64,000 nt of DNA from an uncultured Prevotellaceae bacterium (GCA_902771785.1 CACXYH010000001.1:43806-107805), one strand, 5' to 3'; counted from the stretch's first letter, positions 27,760-37,899 are shown. The notes: generated from the letters alone by a model not told the origin. A program made the numbers and translations.

Positions 27760-29481
27760 ATGAAACACATTGTTCTGACTACAGCGATGCTTGCTTTCGC
27801 CCTATGTCTGCAAGCAAAAGACGACGTCAAAATCAGGCGTAACCAAGTAGGCCACTACCCCAAGCAGGAGAAGGTAGTAGTCGTAGAAGGAGCCAACCCC
27901 GCAGGCAAACTGCGCGTAACGACACCCAGCGGCAAGACCCTGAAGCCGAAGGTGACGCGCAAGGCCGTGTCGCCCTGGTCGGGCAAGACGCGCTACATCG
28001 TAGACCTGAGCACGCTGACGGAGACGGGAACCTACCAGCTGACCCTGGGAAAGGAACAATGCAACCTGCGCGTCAGCGAGCGGCCCTTCCACGATGTGGC
28101 CACAGCATCGCTACGGCTGTTCTACCTGATTCGCTCTGGCGTGCCCATCGAGATGGGGGGCGAATTCTCACGACCGACGGGCCACCCCGACACGAAGGTG
28201 CTCGTCCATAACTCGGCAGCCTCGCCCGAGCGTCCGGCAGGCACCGTCATCAACTCGCCATTAGGCTGGTACGACGCCGGCGACTATAACAAATACGTGG
28301 TCAACTCGGCCTTCTCCATCGGCATCATGTTTGCCGCCTACGAGCAGAACCTCGACTACTTCAAGCAGCTCTCCACCCGCATTCCTGAGAGCAACAACCA
28401 GACGCCCGACGTGCTCGACGAGGTGATGTTCAACCTGAAGTGGCTGTTCACCATGCAAGACCCCTTCGACGGCGGCGTCTACCACAAGCTGACCACCCCT
28501 AACTTCGAAGGCTTCGTGATGCCTACCGACTGCCATCAGCCACGCTACGTGGTGGCCAAGAGCGTCACGGCCACGCTCGACTTTGCTGCCGTCATGGCCG
28601 ATGCCGCCCGTCTCTACGAGCCGTTCCAACAGGACTATCCTGGCTTCTCGGCCCAGGCAGCCGCCGTTGCCGAGCGAGCCTACGAGTGGGCCAAGGCCCA
28701 TCCGCGTGCTTTCTACCATCAGGAACGGCTGAAAGACCCCGCCGTCAGCACAGGAACCTACGGCGACGGCAACGCATCCGACGAGTTCTTCTGGGCAGCC
28801 TCGGCGCTCTACCGGCTCACCAAGAAGCAGCAGTACCTGGACGATGCGCTTCAGCATCAGCCCAAGAACTTCACAGCACCATCGTGGGGCAACGTGATGT
28901 CGCTGGGAACCTTCGAGTGGCTCAGCGACCAAGGCCGGCGCATGGGCAACGGCGACCTGCGCGAGAAGCTGGTGTCGCAGCTGAAGAGCTATTGCGACGG
29001 GCTCGTTAGCGGCGTGGCCCAGTCGTCGTTCCAGTCGCCCTTCGGCAACAAGCCCAACGACTTCGGATGGGGTTGTCTGGCCGAGCAATGTTGCTGCAAC
29101 GCCGTAGCCCTGCTCTATGCCGACCGCATGCTGGGCACGCAGCAGTACCAGCGCTACGCTCTGGAGAACGCCGACTATCTGCTGGGCCGCAACGCCACGG
29201 GCTATTGCTTCGTGACAGGCTTCGGCGACCAAAGCCCCATGCACCCGCACCACCGCATCTCCGAGGCCGACAAGGTAGCGGCTCCCTTCCCAGGCATGCT
29301 CGTTGGCGGTCCGAACCCAGGTCAGCAGGACAAGAACGACCTGAACGGACAGACCTATCCCTCGAACTATCCCGACGAGTCGTATGCCGACGTCATGCAG
29401 TCGTACGCCTCCAACGAGATTGCCATCAACTGGAACGCATCGCTCGTAGCCATGCTCTGCTGGCTCGACGCCATTCTTTAA
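27760..29481 (+). CDS. GH9 endoglucanase-type hydrolase with N-terminal Ig domain
   Basis: A secreted 573-residue protein with a signal peptide ending LQAK. An Ig-like CelD N-terminal domain (about 20-110) precedes the (alpha/alpha)6 barrel. GWYDAGDYNKYV supplies the paired Asp residues (Asp172, Asp175), MHPHHR is the conserved GH9 His block, and YASNEIAINWN carries the acid Glu553. Family members cleave beta-1,4-glucans including cellulose, xyloglucan and mixed-linkage glucan. A tidy GH9 beside xylan and pectin enzymes suggests that the operon attacks mixed cell-wall material. It begins an operon; 31 bases separate it from the barrel gene. Confidence 0.9.
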   Translation: MKHIVLTTAMLAFALCLQAKDDVKIRRNQVGHYPKQEKVVVVEGANPAGKLRVTTPSGKTLKPKVTRKAVSPWSGKTRYIVDLSTLTETGTYQLTLGKEQCNLRVSERPFHDVATASLRLFYLIRSGVPIEMGGEFSRPTGHPDTKVLVHNSAASPERPAGTVINSPLGWYDAGDYNKYVVNSAFSIGIMFAAYEQNLDYFKQLSTRIPESNNQTPDVLDEVMFNLKWLFTMQDPFDGGVYHKLTTPNFEGFVMPTDCHQPRYVVAKSVTATLDFAAVMADAARLYEPFQQDYPGFSAQAAAVAERAYEWAKAHPRAFYHQERLKDPAVSTGTYGDGNASDEFFWAASALYRLTKKQQYLDDALQHQPKNFTAPSWGNVMSLGTFEWLSDQGRRMGNGDLREKLVSQLKSYCDGLVSGVAQSSFQSPFGNKPNDFGWGCLAEQCCCNAVALLYADRMLGTQQYQRYALENADYLLGRNATGYCFVTGFGDQSPMHPHHRISEADKVAAPFPGMLVGGPNPGQQDKNDLNGQTYPSNYPDESYADVMQSYASNEIAINWNASLVAMLCWLDAIL

Positions 29482-29512
29482 TTAATCACATTACAGCACA
29501 CTAAACAATTAG

Positions 29513-32401
29513 ATGAAGCGTATCCTCCTCATTTCTCTACTGACGGCCGTATCGCTCTGTACCGTAGCACAAACGGAAAACAGACGACTCGCCATCAGCG
29601 GACAAGTGATTGACTCCGACCTGAAAGAACCTATGGTGCAGGCCACCATACAGCTATTCGTAGCGGCCGACAGCACCTTCGTGGGCGGCACCGTATCCGA
29701 CACCAAGGGTCTCTTCAGCATCGAAGCTCCCGCCAACGGCACCTACAAGCTGAAAATTTCGTCGATAGGATTCCAGACCCTCGAGCGCGAGGTAACGCTC
29801 CGACGCTATCAGAACCAAGAACTGGGCCGCCTGCTCATGTCGGCCGAGACGGTCATGCTCAAAGAAGCCGTCGTCACAGGACGCGCCGCCCAGGTCATCG
29901 TGAAGAAAGACACCCTCGTCTACAACCCAGAAGCCTACCGCACCCCTGAGGGCTCGCCCATCGAAGAGCTCATCAAGCGAATGCCTGGCGCCGAAGTCGA
30001 CGAAGACGGCAACATCACCATCAACGGCAAGCAAGTGAAGAAGATACTGCTCGACGGCAAGGAGTTCATGCTGGGCGACGTGGAGACAGCCCTGAAGAAC
30101 CTGCCGGTAAGCATCATCCAGAACGTGAAGTTCTACGACCAGCAGAGCGACCAGGCACGCATCACCGGCATCGAGGACGGCGACAAGGAGACCGTGCTCG
30201 ACTTCACCGTCAAGAAAGGCATGAACCGAGGCTACATGACCAACCTCGACCTGGCCGGCGGCACCCACCACCGTTACGCCTCGCGAGGCATGGGAAGCGC
30301 GTTTACCGACAAGACCCGCTTCGTGCTCATGGGCAACCTGAACAACAAGGAGGAGAACGCCGGATGGTGGAACCGCCGCGGACTGAACGCCAACAAGATG
30401 CTGGGCACCAACCTGAACTACGACGACGGCAAGAAGCTGAAGGTTGACGCATCCGTGCGCTGGAACCACCGCGACGGCGACAACGCCAACGAGAACACCA
30501 GCGAGAACTTCTACAGCCAGGAATACCAGACCTTCTCCAACAGCAACTCGCGCAACCTCTCGCGCAGCAACAGCTGGAACGGCAACATACGCCTGGAGTG
30601 GAAGCCCGACACGCTGACCAACATCCTGCTGCGAGCCAACGGCAGCTACTCGACCAACGACGGACTCTCAGGCTCTAACGCCGCCACCTTCTCGGCCGAC
30701 CCCTACCTCTACACCACCGACCCCCTCACAGCCGAAGGCATCGCCGAAATGAGCCGACGCCAGTTCATCGTGAACAACAACCGGCAGGCGGGCCTCAGCT
30801 ACGGCAAGAACAAAAACGCCTGGGGCATGCTGCAACTCTACAGAAGACTGAACCCCAAGGGACGCAATATCACCCTGCGCGTCGAGGGCAGCGCCGGCGA
30901 CAACCACAACCGCAACGTGAGCAACAACGAGGTGCACCTCTACAAGGTGAAGAAGCAGAACTCCGACCAGGACTCCACCTACTTCACCGCCCGCTACAAC
31001 ACCACCCCGTCAGACAACAGCGGCTACGTGCTGAACGCCACCTACAGCGAACCGCTCTGGAAGGGCGCACACCTGCAGACAAGCTACGAGCTGCGCTACA
31101 ACCAGAACAAGAGCGACCGCAAGACCTACGACTTCAGCCACGAGCCCACCAACATCTTCGCGGGCATCGCTCCTGAGTATCGCGAATGGGACCCCTGGCT
31201 CTCGTCGGTCTACGACAACATGGACAGCTATGTGGACAGCGCCCTGTGCCGCTACTCCGAATACAAGAACTACACCCACAACATCCGCCTCACCCTGCGC
31301 TACTGGAACGAGAAGTACGACTACAACGTGGGCTTCCTCATCCAGCCGCAGCACTCCAACTACATCCAGAACTACAGAGGCATCTACGTCGACACGGTAC
31401 GCAACGTGACCAACTTCACGCCTACCATCAACTTCCACTACAAGTTCAGCGACCAGAGCAATCTGCGCCTGCAATACCGAGGCGACACCCAGCAGCCCGA
31501 CATCACCCAGCTGCTCGACATTACCGACGACTCGAACCCGCTCTACATCACCCAGGGTAACCCCGGCCTGAAGCCGTCGTTCACCAATACGCTCAACGTC
31601 TACTATAATAACTATATAAATAGGTATAAGCGCTCGGTGGTGGTCTATGCCAACTACCGCAACACGCGCAACAGCATCGCCAACCTCGTACGCTATAATG
31701 CCGAGACTGGCGGAAGCATCTCGCGACCGGAGAACATCAACGGCAACTGGAATGCCGACGGCGGCTTCAACTTCAACACCGCCCTCGACTCGGCAGCCCA
31801 CTGGAACGTGGGAACCGACACCCGTCTGCGCTACAACAACTACGTGAGCTACGTGGCCCAGTATCACGCCGACGCCGAGAAGAACAAGACCAGAAGCATC
31901 TCCCTGAACGAGCGCCTGAACGCCAGCTTCCGCAACGACTGGCTCGAGGTGATGCTCGACGGCAACGTGAACTATCAGCACTCGCGCAACGAGCTGCAGC
32001 CCAACGCCAACCTCGACACCTGGCGCTTCAGTTACGGCGGACAAATCATGCTCCGGCTGCCGCAGGGCTTCGAAATCACCACCAATCTCCACGAGAACAG
32101 CCGCCGAGGCTACAACGACCCCTCGTCGAACACCAACGAGCTCATATGGAACGGTCAGATATCAAAGACCTTCCTCAAGAGCAAGACGCTCGTCGTGGCC
32201 CTCAACTTCTACGACCTGCTGGGCCAGCAGAGCAACTACGAGCGCTGGGTGGGAGCCACCGGCCGCAGCGACACGCGCTACAACAGCATCAACTCCTATG
32301 CCATGCTCCACGTGCGCTATCGACTGAACATGTTTGGCGGCAAGGTCGACACCGAAGGCCGCTACGACAAGAAGTGGGGCAACCGCGACCGCCGACGCTA
32401 A
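29513..32401 (+). CDS. TonB-dependent-type outer-membrane beta-barrel protein
   Basis: A 962-residue outer-membrane protein with a signal peptide ending VAQT. A carboxypeptidase-regulatory-like domain follows (ISGQVIDSDLKEP to about residue 105), then a plug-like region (about 125-230, with ITINGKQVKKILLDGKEF), then a long barrel rich in aromatic and Asn/Arg strands. This is the outer membrane beta-barrel family (PF14905 type) rather than a classical SusC: it is shorter, and no SusD gene lies next to it. It may import oligosaccharides released by neighbouring enzymes, or another ligand. It sits in the middle of the GH9-CE1-PL1-GH95 operon. Confidence 0.8.
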   Translation: MKRILLISLLTAVSLCTVAQTENRRLAISGQVIDSDLKEPMVQATIQLFVAADSTFVGGTVSDTKGLFSIEAPANGTYKLKISSIGFQTLEREVTLRRYQNQELGRLLMSAETVMLKEAVVTGRAAQVIVKKDTLVYNPEAYRTPEGSPIEELIKRMPGAEVDEDGNITINGKQVKKILLDGKEFMLGDVETALKNLPVSIIQNVKFYDQQSDQARITGIEDGDKETVLDFTVKKGMNRGYMTNLDLAGGTHHRYASRGMGSAFTDKTRFVLMGNLNNKEENAGWWNRRGLNANKMLGTNLNYDDGKKLKVDASVRWNHRDGDNANENTSENFYSQEYQTFSNSNSRNLSRSNSWNGNIRLEWKPDTLTNILLRANGSYSTNDGLSGSNAATFSADPYLYTTDPLTAEGIAEMSRRQFIVNNNRQAGLSYGKNKNAWGMLQLYRRLNPKGRNITLRVEGSAGDNHNRNVSNNEVHLYKVKKQNSDQDSTYFTARYNTTPSDNSGYVLNATYSEPLWKGAHLQTSYELRYNQNKSDRKTYDFSHEPTNIFAGIAPEYREWDPWLSSVYDNMDSYVDSALCRYSEYKNYTHNIRLTLRYWNEKYDYNVGFLIQPQHSNYIQNYRGIYVDTVRNVTNFTPTINFHYKFSDQSNLRLQYRGDTQQPDITQLLDITDDSNPLYITQGNPGLKPSFTNTLNVYYNNYINRYKRSVVVYANYRNTRNSIANLVRYNAETGGSISRPENINGNWNADGGFNFNTALDSAAHWNVGTDTRLRYNNYVSYVAQYHADAEKNKTRSISLNERLNASFRNDWLEVMLDGNVNYQHSRNELQPNANLDTWRFSYGGQIMLRLPQGFEITTNLHENSRRGYNDPSSNTNELIWNGQISKTFLKSKTLVVALNFYDLLGQQSNYERWVGATGRSDTRYNSINSYAMLHVRYRLNMFGGKVDTEGRYDKKWGNRDRRR

Positions 32402-32440
32402 TTGATAAACGCAATACATATTAACAACTAATTACTACTT

Positions 32441-33601
32441 ATGAAAAGACTACTCAGCATCGTGTGCTGCATGCTTATGGCAGCAAGCAGCTTCGGACAG
32501 CAGGCGTTAGGCCAGCGGCCACGCGTGAAATCGCCCGTGGTCAACAGCGATGGCAGCGTGACGTTCAACTTCTACGACCCGTCGGCACAACAGGTGAGCG
32601 TGACGGGCGACTTCGACGAAATACGCAGCCGCACACTACCCATGACAAAGCAGGACAACGGCGTGTGGACGGTGACCACCAGCCCCCTCGCCCCAGAGCT
32701 CTACTCCTACAGTCTGACCGTCGACGGCCAACGGTTCATCGACCCAGCCAACAGCTACGTCAACCGCGACATCTCGACGCTGAGCAACATCTTCATCGTC
32801 ACCAAGAGCAACGACGACAAAGGCCACCTGTATCAGCCGAACAACGTTGCCCACGGCACGCTCAGCCGTGTATGGTACGACAGCCCGACGCTGGGACAGC
32901 AGCGCCGCATGACCGTCTACCTGCCTGCTGCCTACGACGGCAAGCGCAGCTTCCCCGTGCTCTATCTGCTCCACGGACACGGAGGCGACGAGACTGCCTG
33001 GGGCGACCTCGGACGCACGTCGCAAATCATGGACAACCTGATAGCCGAGGGCAAAGCCACACCGATGATTGTCGTGATGCCCAACGGCAACCCCACCTGC
33101 AACGCCGCTCCCGGCTGGTGGCATGAAGGCATGTACACCCCCGACGGCAACGCCTTCAACCAGCGCGGTGCCAAGGCCACGATGGAAGAGAGCTTCATGG
33201 ACATCGTCAACTACGTGGATGCCCACTACAAGACCATCCGCAAGCGCGAAGGCCGCGCCGTGACAGGCCTATCGATGGGCGGTGGCCACACCTTCGGCAT
33301 CTCCCGGCTCTACCCCGACGTGTTCGATTACTATGGACTGCAGTCGGCAGCTGCCCGCATGCAAGCCGGCAATGCCCAGTTCGACGAGCAGATGGCGCGC
33401 CTCTTCGCCTCGAAGCCCCGCCTCTACTGGATTGCCATCGGCAAGGACGACTTCCTGCTGCAGATGAACAACGACCTGCGCAAGTACCTCGATGCCCACC
33501 ACTATACGTATGAATACTACGAAAACGACGGTGGCCACATCTGGCGCAACTGGCGCATCTACCTCACAATGTTCGCCCAGAAGATATTCAAGACAAAATA
33601 A
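32441..33601 (+). CDS. CE1-type esterase, single E-set
   Basis: A secreted 386-residue protein with a signal peptide ending SSFGQ. An E-set domain (about 30-115, SDGSVTFNFYDPSAQQVSVTGDF) precedes an esterase D-type hydrolase with LLHGHGGDETAW, GLSMGGG (nucleophile Ser278), and the C-terminal His in NDGGHIWRNW. This is the standard architecture of Bacteroidetes feruloyl and acetylxylan esterases. It differs from the esterase at 20981 in having one E-set and no Gly-rich tail. Only 8 bases separate it from the pectate lyase gene. Confidence 0.87.
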   Translation: MKRLLSIVCCMLMAASSFGQQALGQRPRVKSPVVNSDGSVTFNFYDPSAQQVSVTGDFDEIRSRTLPMTKQDNGVWTVTTSPLAPELYSYSLTVDGQRFIDPANSYVNRDISTLSNIFIVTKSNDDKGHLYQPNNVAHGTLSRVWYDSPTLGQQRRMTVYLPAAYDGKRSFPVLYLLHGHGGDETAWGDLGRTSQIMDNLIAEGKATPMIVVMPNGNPTCNAAPGWWHEGMYTPDGNAFNQRGAKATMEESFMDIVNYVDAHYKTIRKREGRAVTGLSMGGGHTFGISRLYPDVFDYYGLQSAAARMQAGNAQFDEQMARLFASKPRLYWIAIGKDDFLLQMNNDLRKYLDAHHYTYEYYENDGGHIWRNWRIYLTMFAQKIFKTK

Positions 33602-33609
33602 AGTAATTA

Positions 33610-34677
33610 ATGAAAGACATGAAAAAACTACTGCTTTTAACTATGATGATGCTGCCACTTGCGCTGACAGCACAACCCATTGGCTGGGCTTCGGTTGGCG
33701 GTGTGACCGATGGCGGAAACGGCGAGCAGCCCACCATCGTCACTAACTACGACGAGCTGCGCCACGCCCTCGTCCAAAAGGACTCCACACGACGCACCAT
33801 CTACCTGAAAGGACGGATTGAAGTGCCGGGCCTGCTGCGCGTGAAGAGCGTCAGCAACAAGAGCATCATCGGTCTGCCAGGCTCATCGCTGGTCAACGAC
33901 CGCTATACGCTCGCCAAAGACTCGACAGGCATCCTGATGCTCGACCGCTGCCGCAACATCATCCTGCAGAACATCACCTTCCTCGGCCCCGGCGCCTTCG
34001 ACCGCGATGCCAACGACAACTTGATTGTGTCGCGCTCCGAGCGCATCTGGGTTGACCATTGCGACTTCCAGGACGGCATGGACGGCAACTTCGACTGTAA
34101 CAGCGGCTCCGACCTGATTACCGTCTCGTGGTGCCGCTTCCGCTATCTGAAGCAGCCGTGGCCCAAGCTGGCCGACGACACCAACGACGACCACAACAGC
34201 GACCATCGCTTCAGCAACCTCTGGGGTTCGAGCGACCGCGAAGGACCGCGTAGCGAAGGCCGTCTGCGCACCACGTTCGACCATTGCTGGTGGGACGAGG
34301 GCTGCGTGGCCCGCATGCCCTTCGTACGTTTCGGAAAAATACACCTGCTCAACTGCCTTTACGCCAGTAGCGTGGCCACGGTCTATGTGCAGTCGCGCTT
34401 CCGTTCAAACGTACTGGCCGATGCCTGCGTCTTCGTCAAAATGTCGAAGAAACTGAAGCTATTCCAGACGCCTTCCTCGAGTCGGCCGGAATACCAGGAC
34501 TACAACATCCGCTTCAGCAACTGCCTGGGTGCTGACGACCTGGAGCAGCGCCACGGCGATGCCGACTATTTCACGCCGCCCTACAAGTACCAGCGTCAGG
34601 CTGCCAGCGATGTGGCGGCTACCGTGAAGGCCGGTGCAGGAGCAACACTTTCCACCGATAAAAACCTTCCCCAATGA
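33610..34677 (+). CDS. PL1-family pectate lyase
   Basis: A secreted 355-residue parallel beta-helix protein. Translation may start at MKDMKK or at the second Met (MKKLLL). Features of polysaccharide lyase family 1 are visible: GNGEQPTIVTNYDELRHAL at the start, KSIIGLPG, and IWVDHCDFQDGMDGNFDCNSGSDLITVSWCRF, which carries the Asp cluster expected to bind calcium, then RMPFVRFGKIHLLNC toward the catalytic Arg region. It would cleave polygalacturonan by beta-elimination. It is the only pectin enzyme seen in the window, so the operon targets more than xylan. Its stop codon overlaps a 23-codon frame that follows. Confidence 0.87.
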   Translation: MKDMKKLLLLTMMMLPLALTAQPIGWASVGGVTDGGNGEQPTIVTNYDELRHALVQKDSTRRTIYLKGRIEVPGLLRVKSVSNKSIIGLPGSSLVNDRYTLAKDSTGILMLDRCRNIILQNITFLGPGAFDRDANDNLIVSRSERIWVDHCDFQDGMDGNFDCNSGSDLITVSWCRFRYLKQPWPKLADDTNDDHNSDHRFSNLWGSSDREGPRSEGRLRTTFDHCWWDEGCVARMPFVRFGKIHLLNCLYASSVATVYVQSRFRSNVLADACVFVKMSKKLKLFQTPSSSRPEYQDYNIRFSNCLGADDLEQRHGDADYFTPPYKYQRQAASDVAATVKAGAGATLSTDKNLPQ

Positions 34678-34748
34678 TGCTCTACATCATGCAGCTCATG
34701 GACGGACTGCGCAAGGACTGGGACGTACGCTATCCCATGGACGAATGA
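34677..34748 (+). other. 23-codon frame, probable gene remnant
   Basis: Starting at an ATG that shares its A with the lyase stop codon, the sequence encodes MLYIMQLMDGLRKDWDVRYP followed by MDE and a stop. It is rich in charged and aromatic residues and reads like the C-terminal end of a larger protein, though I cannot name the family. The 108-base gap between the lyase and GH95 genes is otherwise empty. It may be the scar of a deleted enzyme gene. Confidence 0.3.
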
Positions 34749-34785
34749 GTCATCCAGCTAACTATTTACCAACAACAATAATCCT

Positions 34786-37257
34786 ATGAAGAAAAAACTG
34801 ACAATCATCGTGCTGGCTGTCGCCTTTTCGCTGACGGCAGCCGCACAAAATCATCGCCTCTGGTACAGCCGTCCCGCCAGCCATTGGCTCGAAGCGCTGC
34901 CCGTAGGCAACAGCCACTTGGGAGGCATGGTCTACGGAGGTACCGACACCGAGGAAATCCAACTGAACGAAGAAACCTTCTGGAGCGGCTCGCCCCACGA
35001 CAACAACTCGCATGAGTCGCTGCAATACCTGCCGGAGGTGCGCCGCCTGATTTTCGAAGACAAGGAAGGCGAGGCCGCCAAGCTGATTGACCAGCACTTC
35101 GTCAAAGGGCCTCACGGCATGCGTTTCCTGCCCCTCGGCTCGCTGAAGCTGAAGCTGGGCCACAACGACGTGCAGCAATACGAGCGGGCGCTGAACCTCA
35201 GCGATGCCACCGCCACCACCTCTTATATATATAAAGGTGTGAAGTATGAGCGCACCGTCTTCGCCTCGCAGGCCGACAATGTCATCATTGTGCAGCTGAA
35301 GGCATCGAAGAAGGGGGAACTTGAGTTTGACATTCATTTCACCTCCCAGCTGCAGAACAAGGTGTCTACCGTTTCCGAGCAAGAGGGCATCAGCGGAAAA
35401 GTCAATGAACTGGTTGCTGTTGTCGACGGCGTGGAGCAGGAAGGCATCAAGGCTGGACTGAAGGCAGAGTGCCGCGTCATGGTAGAAACCGACGGCGAAG
35501 TGGAGCGTGAAGCCGACAAACTGAGCGTAGACGATGCCACCACCGCAACGCTCTACATCACAGCTGCCACTAACTTCGTGAACTACAAAGACGTCAGCGG
35601 CAATCCCGTGAAGAAGAACAACGAGACGCTGGCCCGCATCAAGGGCAAGCGCTACAAGCAGTTGCTGGCCAACCATATCAAGAAGTATCAGGAGCAGTAC
35701 AACCGCGTGCTGCTGACGCTGCCGAAGTCGGCCAACTCCAACCTGGAGACCGACAAGCGCGTGGCTGCCTTCGAGCAGGATGCCAGCGACCTCGACCTGG
35801 TCTCGCTGATGATGCAGTACGGACGCTATCTGCTCATCTCGTCGAGCCAGCCGGGCGGCCAGGCTGCCAACCTGCAGGGCGTGTGGAACGACAAGATGAA
35901 CGCGCCGTGGGACTCGAAGTACACCATCAACATCAATGCCGAGATGAACTACTGGCCTGCGCTCGTGGGCAATCTGGCCGAAACGCAGGAGCCGCTCTTC
36001 TCCATGACGAAGGACCTGAGCGAGACGGGCGCCAAGACAGCCAGCGTGATGTACGGCTGTCGCGGATGGGTGGCCCACCACAACACCGACATCTGGCGCA
36101 TTGCCGGCCCCGTCGACGGCACCCCCTGGGGCATGTTCCCCACGGGCGGCGCATGGCTGACCACTCACATCTGGCAGCACTACCTCTTTACGGGCGACAA
36201 GCAGTTCCTGGCTAAGTACTATCCCGTGCTGAAAGGCGCTGCCGACTTTCTACTGGACTACATGCGCGAGCATCCGAAATACGGTTGGCTGATGACCCTG
36301 CCCACCGTGTCGCCCGAGCATGGTCCGCGTGGCAAAGGCACCAACGTCACCGCCGGTTCAACGATGGACAACCAGATTTGTTTCGACGTGCTCTCACAAA
36401 CCCTGCAAGCCACCAAGATACTGGGAGAAGACAAGGCCTACCTCGCATCGCTGACAGCCTCGCTGAACGCCCTTCCGCCCATGCAGATAGGCCGCTACGG
36501 ACAACTGCAGGAATGGCTCATTGATGCCGACGACCCCAAGGATGAGCACCGCCACATCTCCCACCTCTACGGTCTCTATCCCTCGAACCAGATTTCACCC
36601 TACAGCCATCCCGACCTCTTCACCGCCGCCGCCAACACGCTGAAGCAGCGCGGCGACATGGCTACGGGCTGGAGCCTGGGTTGGAAGACCAATTTCTGGG
36701 CTCGCATGCTCGACGGCAACCATGCCTTCCGCATCATCAAGAACATGCTCCATCTGCTGCCCGACGACCGTTCCGCCCGCCAATATCCCGCCGGACGCAC
36801 CTATCCCAACCTGTTCGATGCTCACCCGCCTTTCCAGATCGACGGCAACTTCGGCGTGTCGGCTGGCATCTGCGAGATGCTCGTGCAGAGCCACGACGGA
36901 GCCATCCACCTGCTGCCTGCCCTGCCCGAAGACTGGGCCGAAGGCAATGTGAAGGGCCTGCGCACCCGCGGCGGTTTCATCGTCAGCCAGCAATGGACGG
37001 GCAGCAAGCTGCGCGAAGCCACCATCCTGAGCACCATCGGCGGCAAGCTGCGCCTGCGCTCCTATGTTCCCTTGAAAGGTAAGGGGCTGAAGCCCGCCTC
37101 GGGCAGCTGCCCCAACCCGCTGTTTGCACCGGCCGAAATCCGCCAGCCGCTGCACTCAAACGAGCTGAAGGACTTCCAAAGCATGTCGCTCCGCAAGGTC
37201 TATGAATACGATATCGAGACCACTGCCGGCAGTTCCTACCAATTCAAGGCAGAATAG
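34786..37257 (+). CDS. GH95 alpha-L-fucosidase/alpha-L-galactosidase
   Basis: A secreted 823-residue enzyme with a signal peptide ending TAAAQ. The order is an N-terminal beta domain ([26 protein letters not shown]), an (alpha/alpha)6 barrel, and a C-terminal beta domain. Catalytic motifs are seen: [13 protein letters not shown] with Glu386, [11 protein letters not shown], and FQIDGNFG with Asp686. GH95 enzymes remove alpha-L-fucose or, in complex-xylan loci together with GH98, alpha-L-galactose. The GH98, GH97 and GH31 genes in this window make galactose-decorated xylan a plausible target. It is the last gene of the operon that starts at 27760. Confidence 0.88.
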   Translation: MKKKLTIIVLAVAFSLTAAAQNHRLWYSRPASHWLEALPVGNSHLGGMVYGGTDTEEIQLNEETFWSGSPHDNNSHESLQYLPEVRRLIFEDKEGEAAKLIDQHFVKGPHGMRFLPLGSLKLKLGHNDVQQYERALNLSDATATTSYIYKGVKYERTVFASQADNVIIVQLKASKKGELEFDIHFTSQLQNKVSTVSEQEGISGKVNELVAVVDGVEQEGIKAGLKAECRVMVETDGEVEREADKLSVDDATTATLYITAATNFVNYKDVSGNPVKKNNETLARIKGKRYKQLLANHIKKYQEQYNRVLLTLPKSANSNLETDKRVAAFEQDASDLDLVSLMMQYGRYLLISSSQPGGQAANLQGVWNDKMNAPWDSKYTININAEMNYWPALVGNLAETQEPLFSMTKDLSETGAKTASVMYGCRGWVAHHNTDIWRIAGPVDGTPWGMFPTGGAWLTTHIWQHYLFTGDKQFLAKYYPVLKGAADFLLDYMREHPKYGWLMTLPTVSPEHGPRGKGTNVTAGSTMDNQICFDVLSQTLQATKILGEDKAYLASLTASLNALPPMQIGRYGQLQEWLIDADDPKDEHRHISHLYGLYPSNQISPYSHPDLFTAAANTLKQRGDMATGWSLGWKTNFWARMLDGNHAFRIIKNMLHLLPDDRSARQYPAGRTYPNLFDAHPPFQIDGNFGVSAGICEMLVQSHDGAIHLLPALPEDWAEGNVKGLRTRGGFIVSQQWTGSKLREATILSTIGGKLRLRSYVPLKGKGLKPASGSCPNPLFAPAEIRQPLHSNELKDFQSMSLRKVYEYDIETTAGSSYQFKAE

Positions 37258-37264
37258 CCCACCC

Positions 37265-37482
37265 CCGTTTTGGCCCAAATCGTCCTCCGTTTTGGCCCAA
37301 AACATACAGCAATTAGGCCCAAAACGCACCGCGTTTTGGGCCTAAACGTATCTTAACAATGCCATCGCTCCTCCGTTTTATGGCAAAACGAAATGCATTT
37401 TGTATCGAAACGTCTCCCATTTTGATACAAAACGCCGTGCGTTTCCATACAAAACGCCCCCCGTTTCGATACAAAACGCAAC
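37265..37482. repeat. 22-base-period palindromic repeat array after GH95
   Basis: Units start at 37265, 37287, 37309 and 37331, then after one 20-base interval at 37373, 37395, 37417, 37439 and 37461, all 22 bases apart. The first group is built on CGTTTTGGCCCAAAACG and the second on CGTTTTGATACAAAACG; both are inverted repeats. It begins 8 bases after the GH95 stop codon and contains no frame worth reporting. The period is the same as in the arrays after the CE6 gene, though the sequence differs. Confidence 0.85.
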
Positions 37483-37500
37483 GACAAGTTTGCCATATTT

Positions 37501-37555
37501 GCACTTTTTTTATATAAAAAGCTATGAATATGGAGTTTTTTGTGTATTTTTGCAA
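37501..37555 (+). promoter_or_regulatory. Duplicated promoter element, copy A
   Basis: A 55-base block starting GCACTTTTTTTAT and ending GTATTTTTGCAA, with the box TATTTTTG at 37545-37552. A second copy with three mismatches is at 37993-38047. It drives the 85-residue gene 27 bases downstream. Confidence 0.65.
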
Positions 37556-37581
37556 GCATAAACAAGCAAAAGCAAAAGATT

Positions 37582-37839
37582 ATGAATGCAGTTTCACTCA
37601 ACAATCTGTGGAGTTACCTACAGGGGCTTTCACTCACAGCGAGCAACCAACGCTGGCTGGGCGAGCGGCTTATTGAGGCTTCAGAAAGCGTGGAAAAGAA
37701 GCAACATAAGGCAGAACTCGTGTTTCCGAAGATTCCAAAGGACTATAAGCCGTCGGCAAGGGTGATGGCAATGACGTGCGGCCCACTGCCGAAAGACTTC
37801 GACTTGGACAAGGAACTTGATGAGCGTTGGCAGGAATGA
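37582..37839 (+). CDS. Small 85-residue protein, antitoxin-like N-terminus
   Basis: It starts MNAVSLNNLWSYLQGLSLTA, followed by NQRWLGERLIEAS. This N-terminus recurs, as I recall it, in many small Bacteroidales proteins next to toxin-like genes. The C-terminal half (FPKIPKDYKPSARVMAMTCGPLPKDFDLDKELDERWQE) differs from that type. The start at 37582 follows a promoter copy shared with the MNT gene downstream. No toxin partner directly abuts it; the next genes, 220 bases on, are an MNT/HEPN pair. The function is unknown. Confidence 0.6.
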   Translation: MNAVSLNNLWSYLQGLSLTASNQRWLGERLIEASESVEKKQHKAELVFPKIPKDYKPSARVMAMTCGPLPKDFDLDKELDERWQE

Positions 37840-37899
37840 GAAAAATGAAAGCATTCCTTTGATGAAACCAGCCGAGTTTTACAGAAAGCAAAAAAATGA

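Noticed and set aside
29513-32401. A classical SusC transporter
   Set aside because: The protein is somewhat short, lacks the typical SusC plug pattern as far as can be read, and has no SusD partner gene next to it.
37265-37482. A CRISPR array after GH95
   Set aside because: Palindromic units follow each other without distinct spacers, and no cas gene is nearby.
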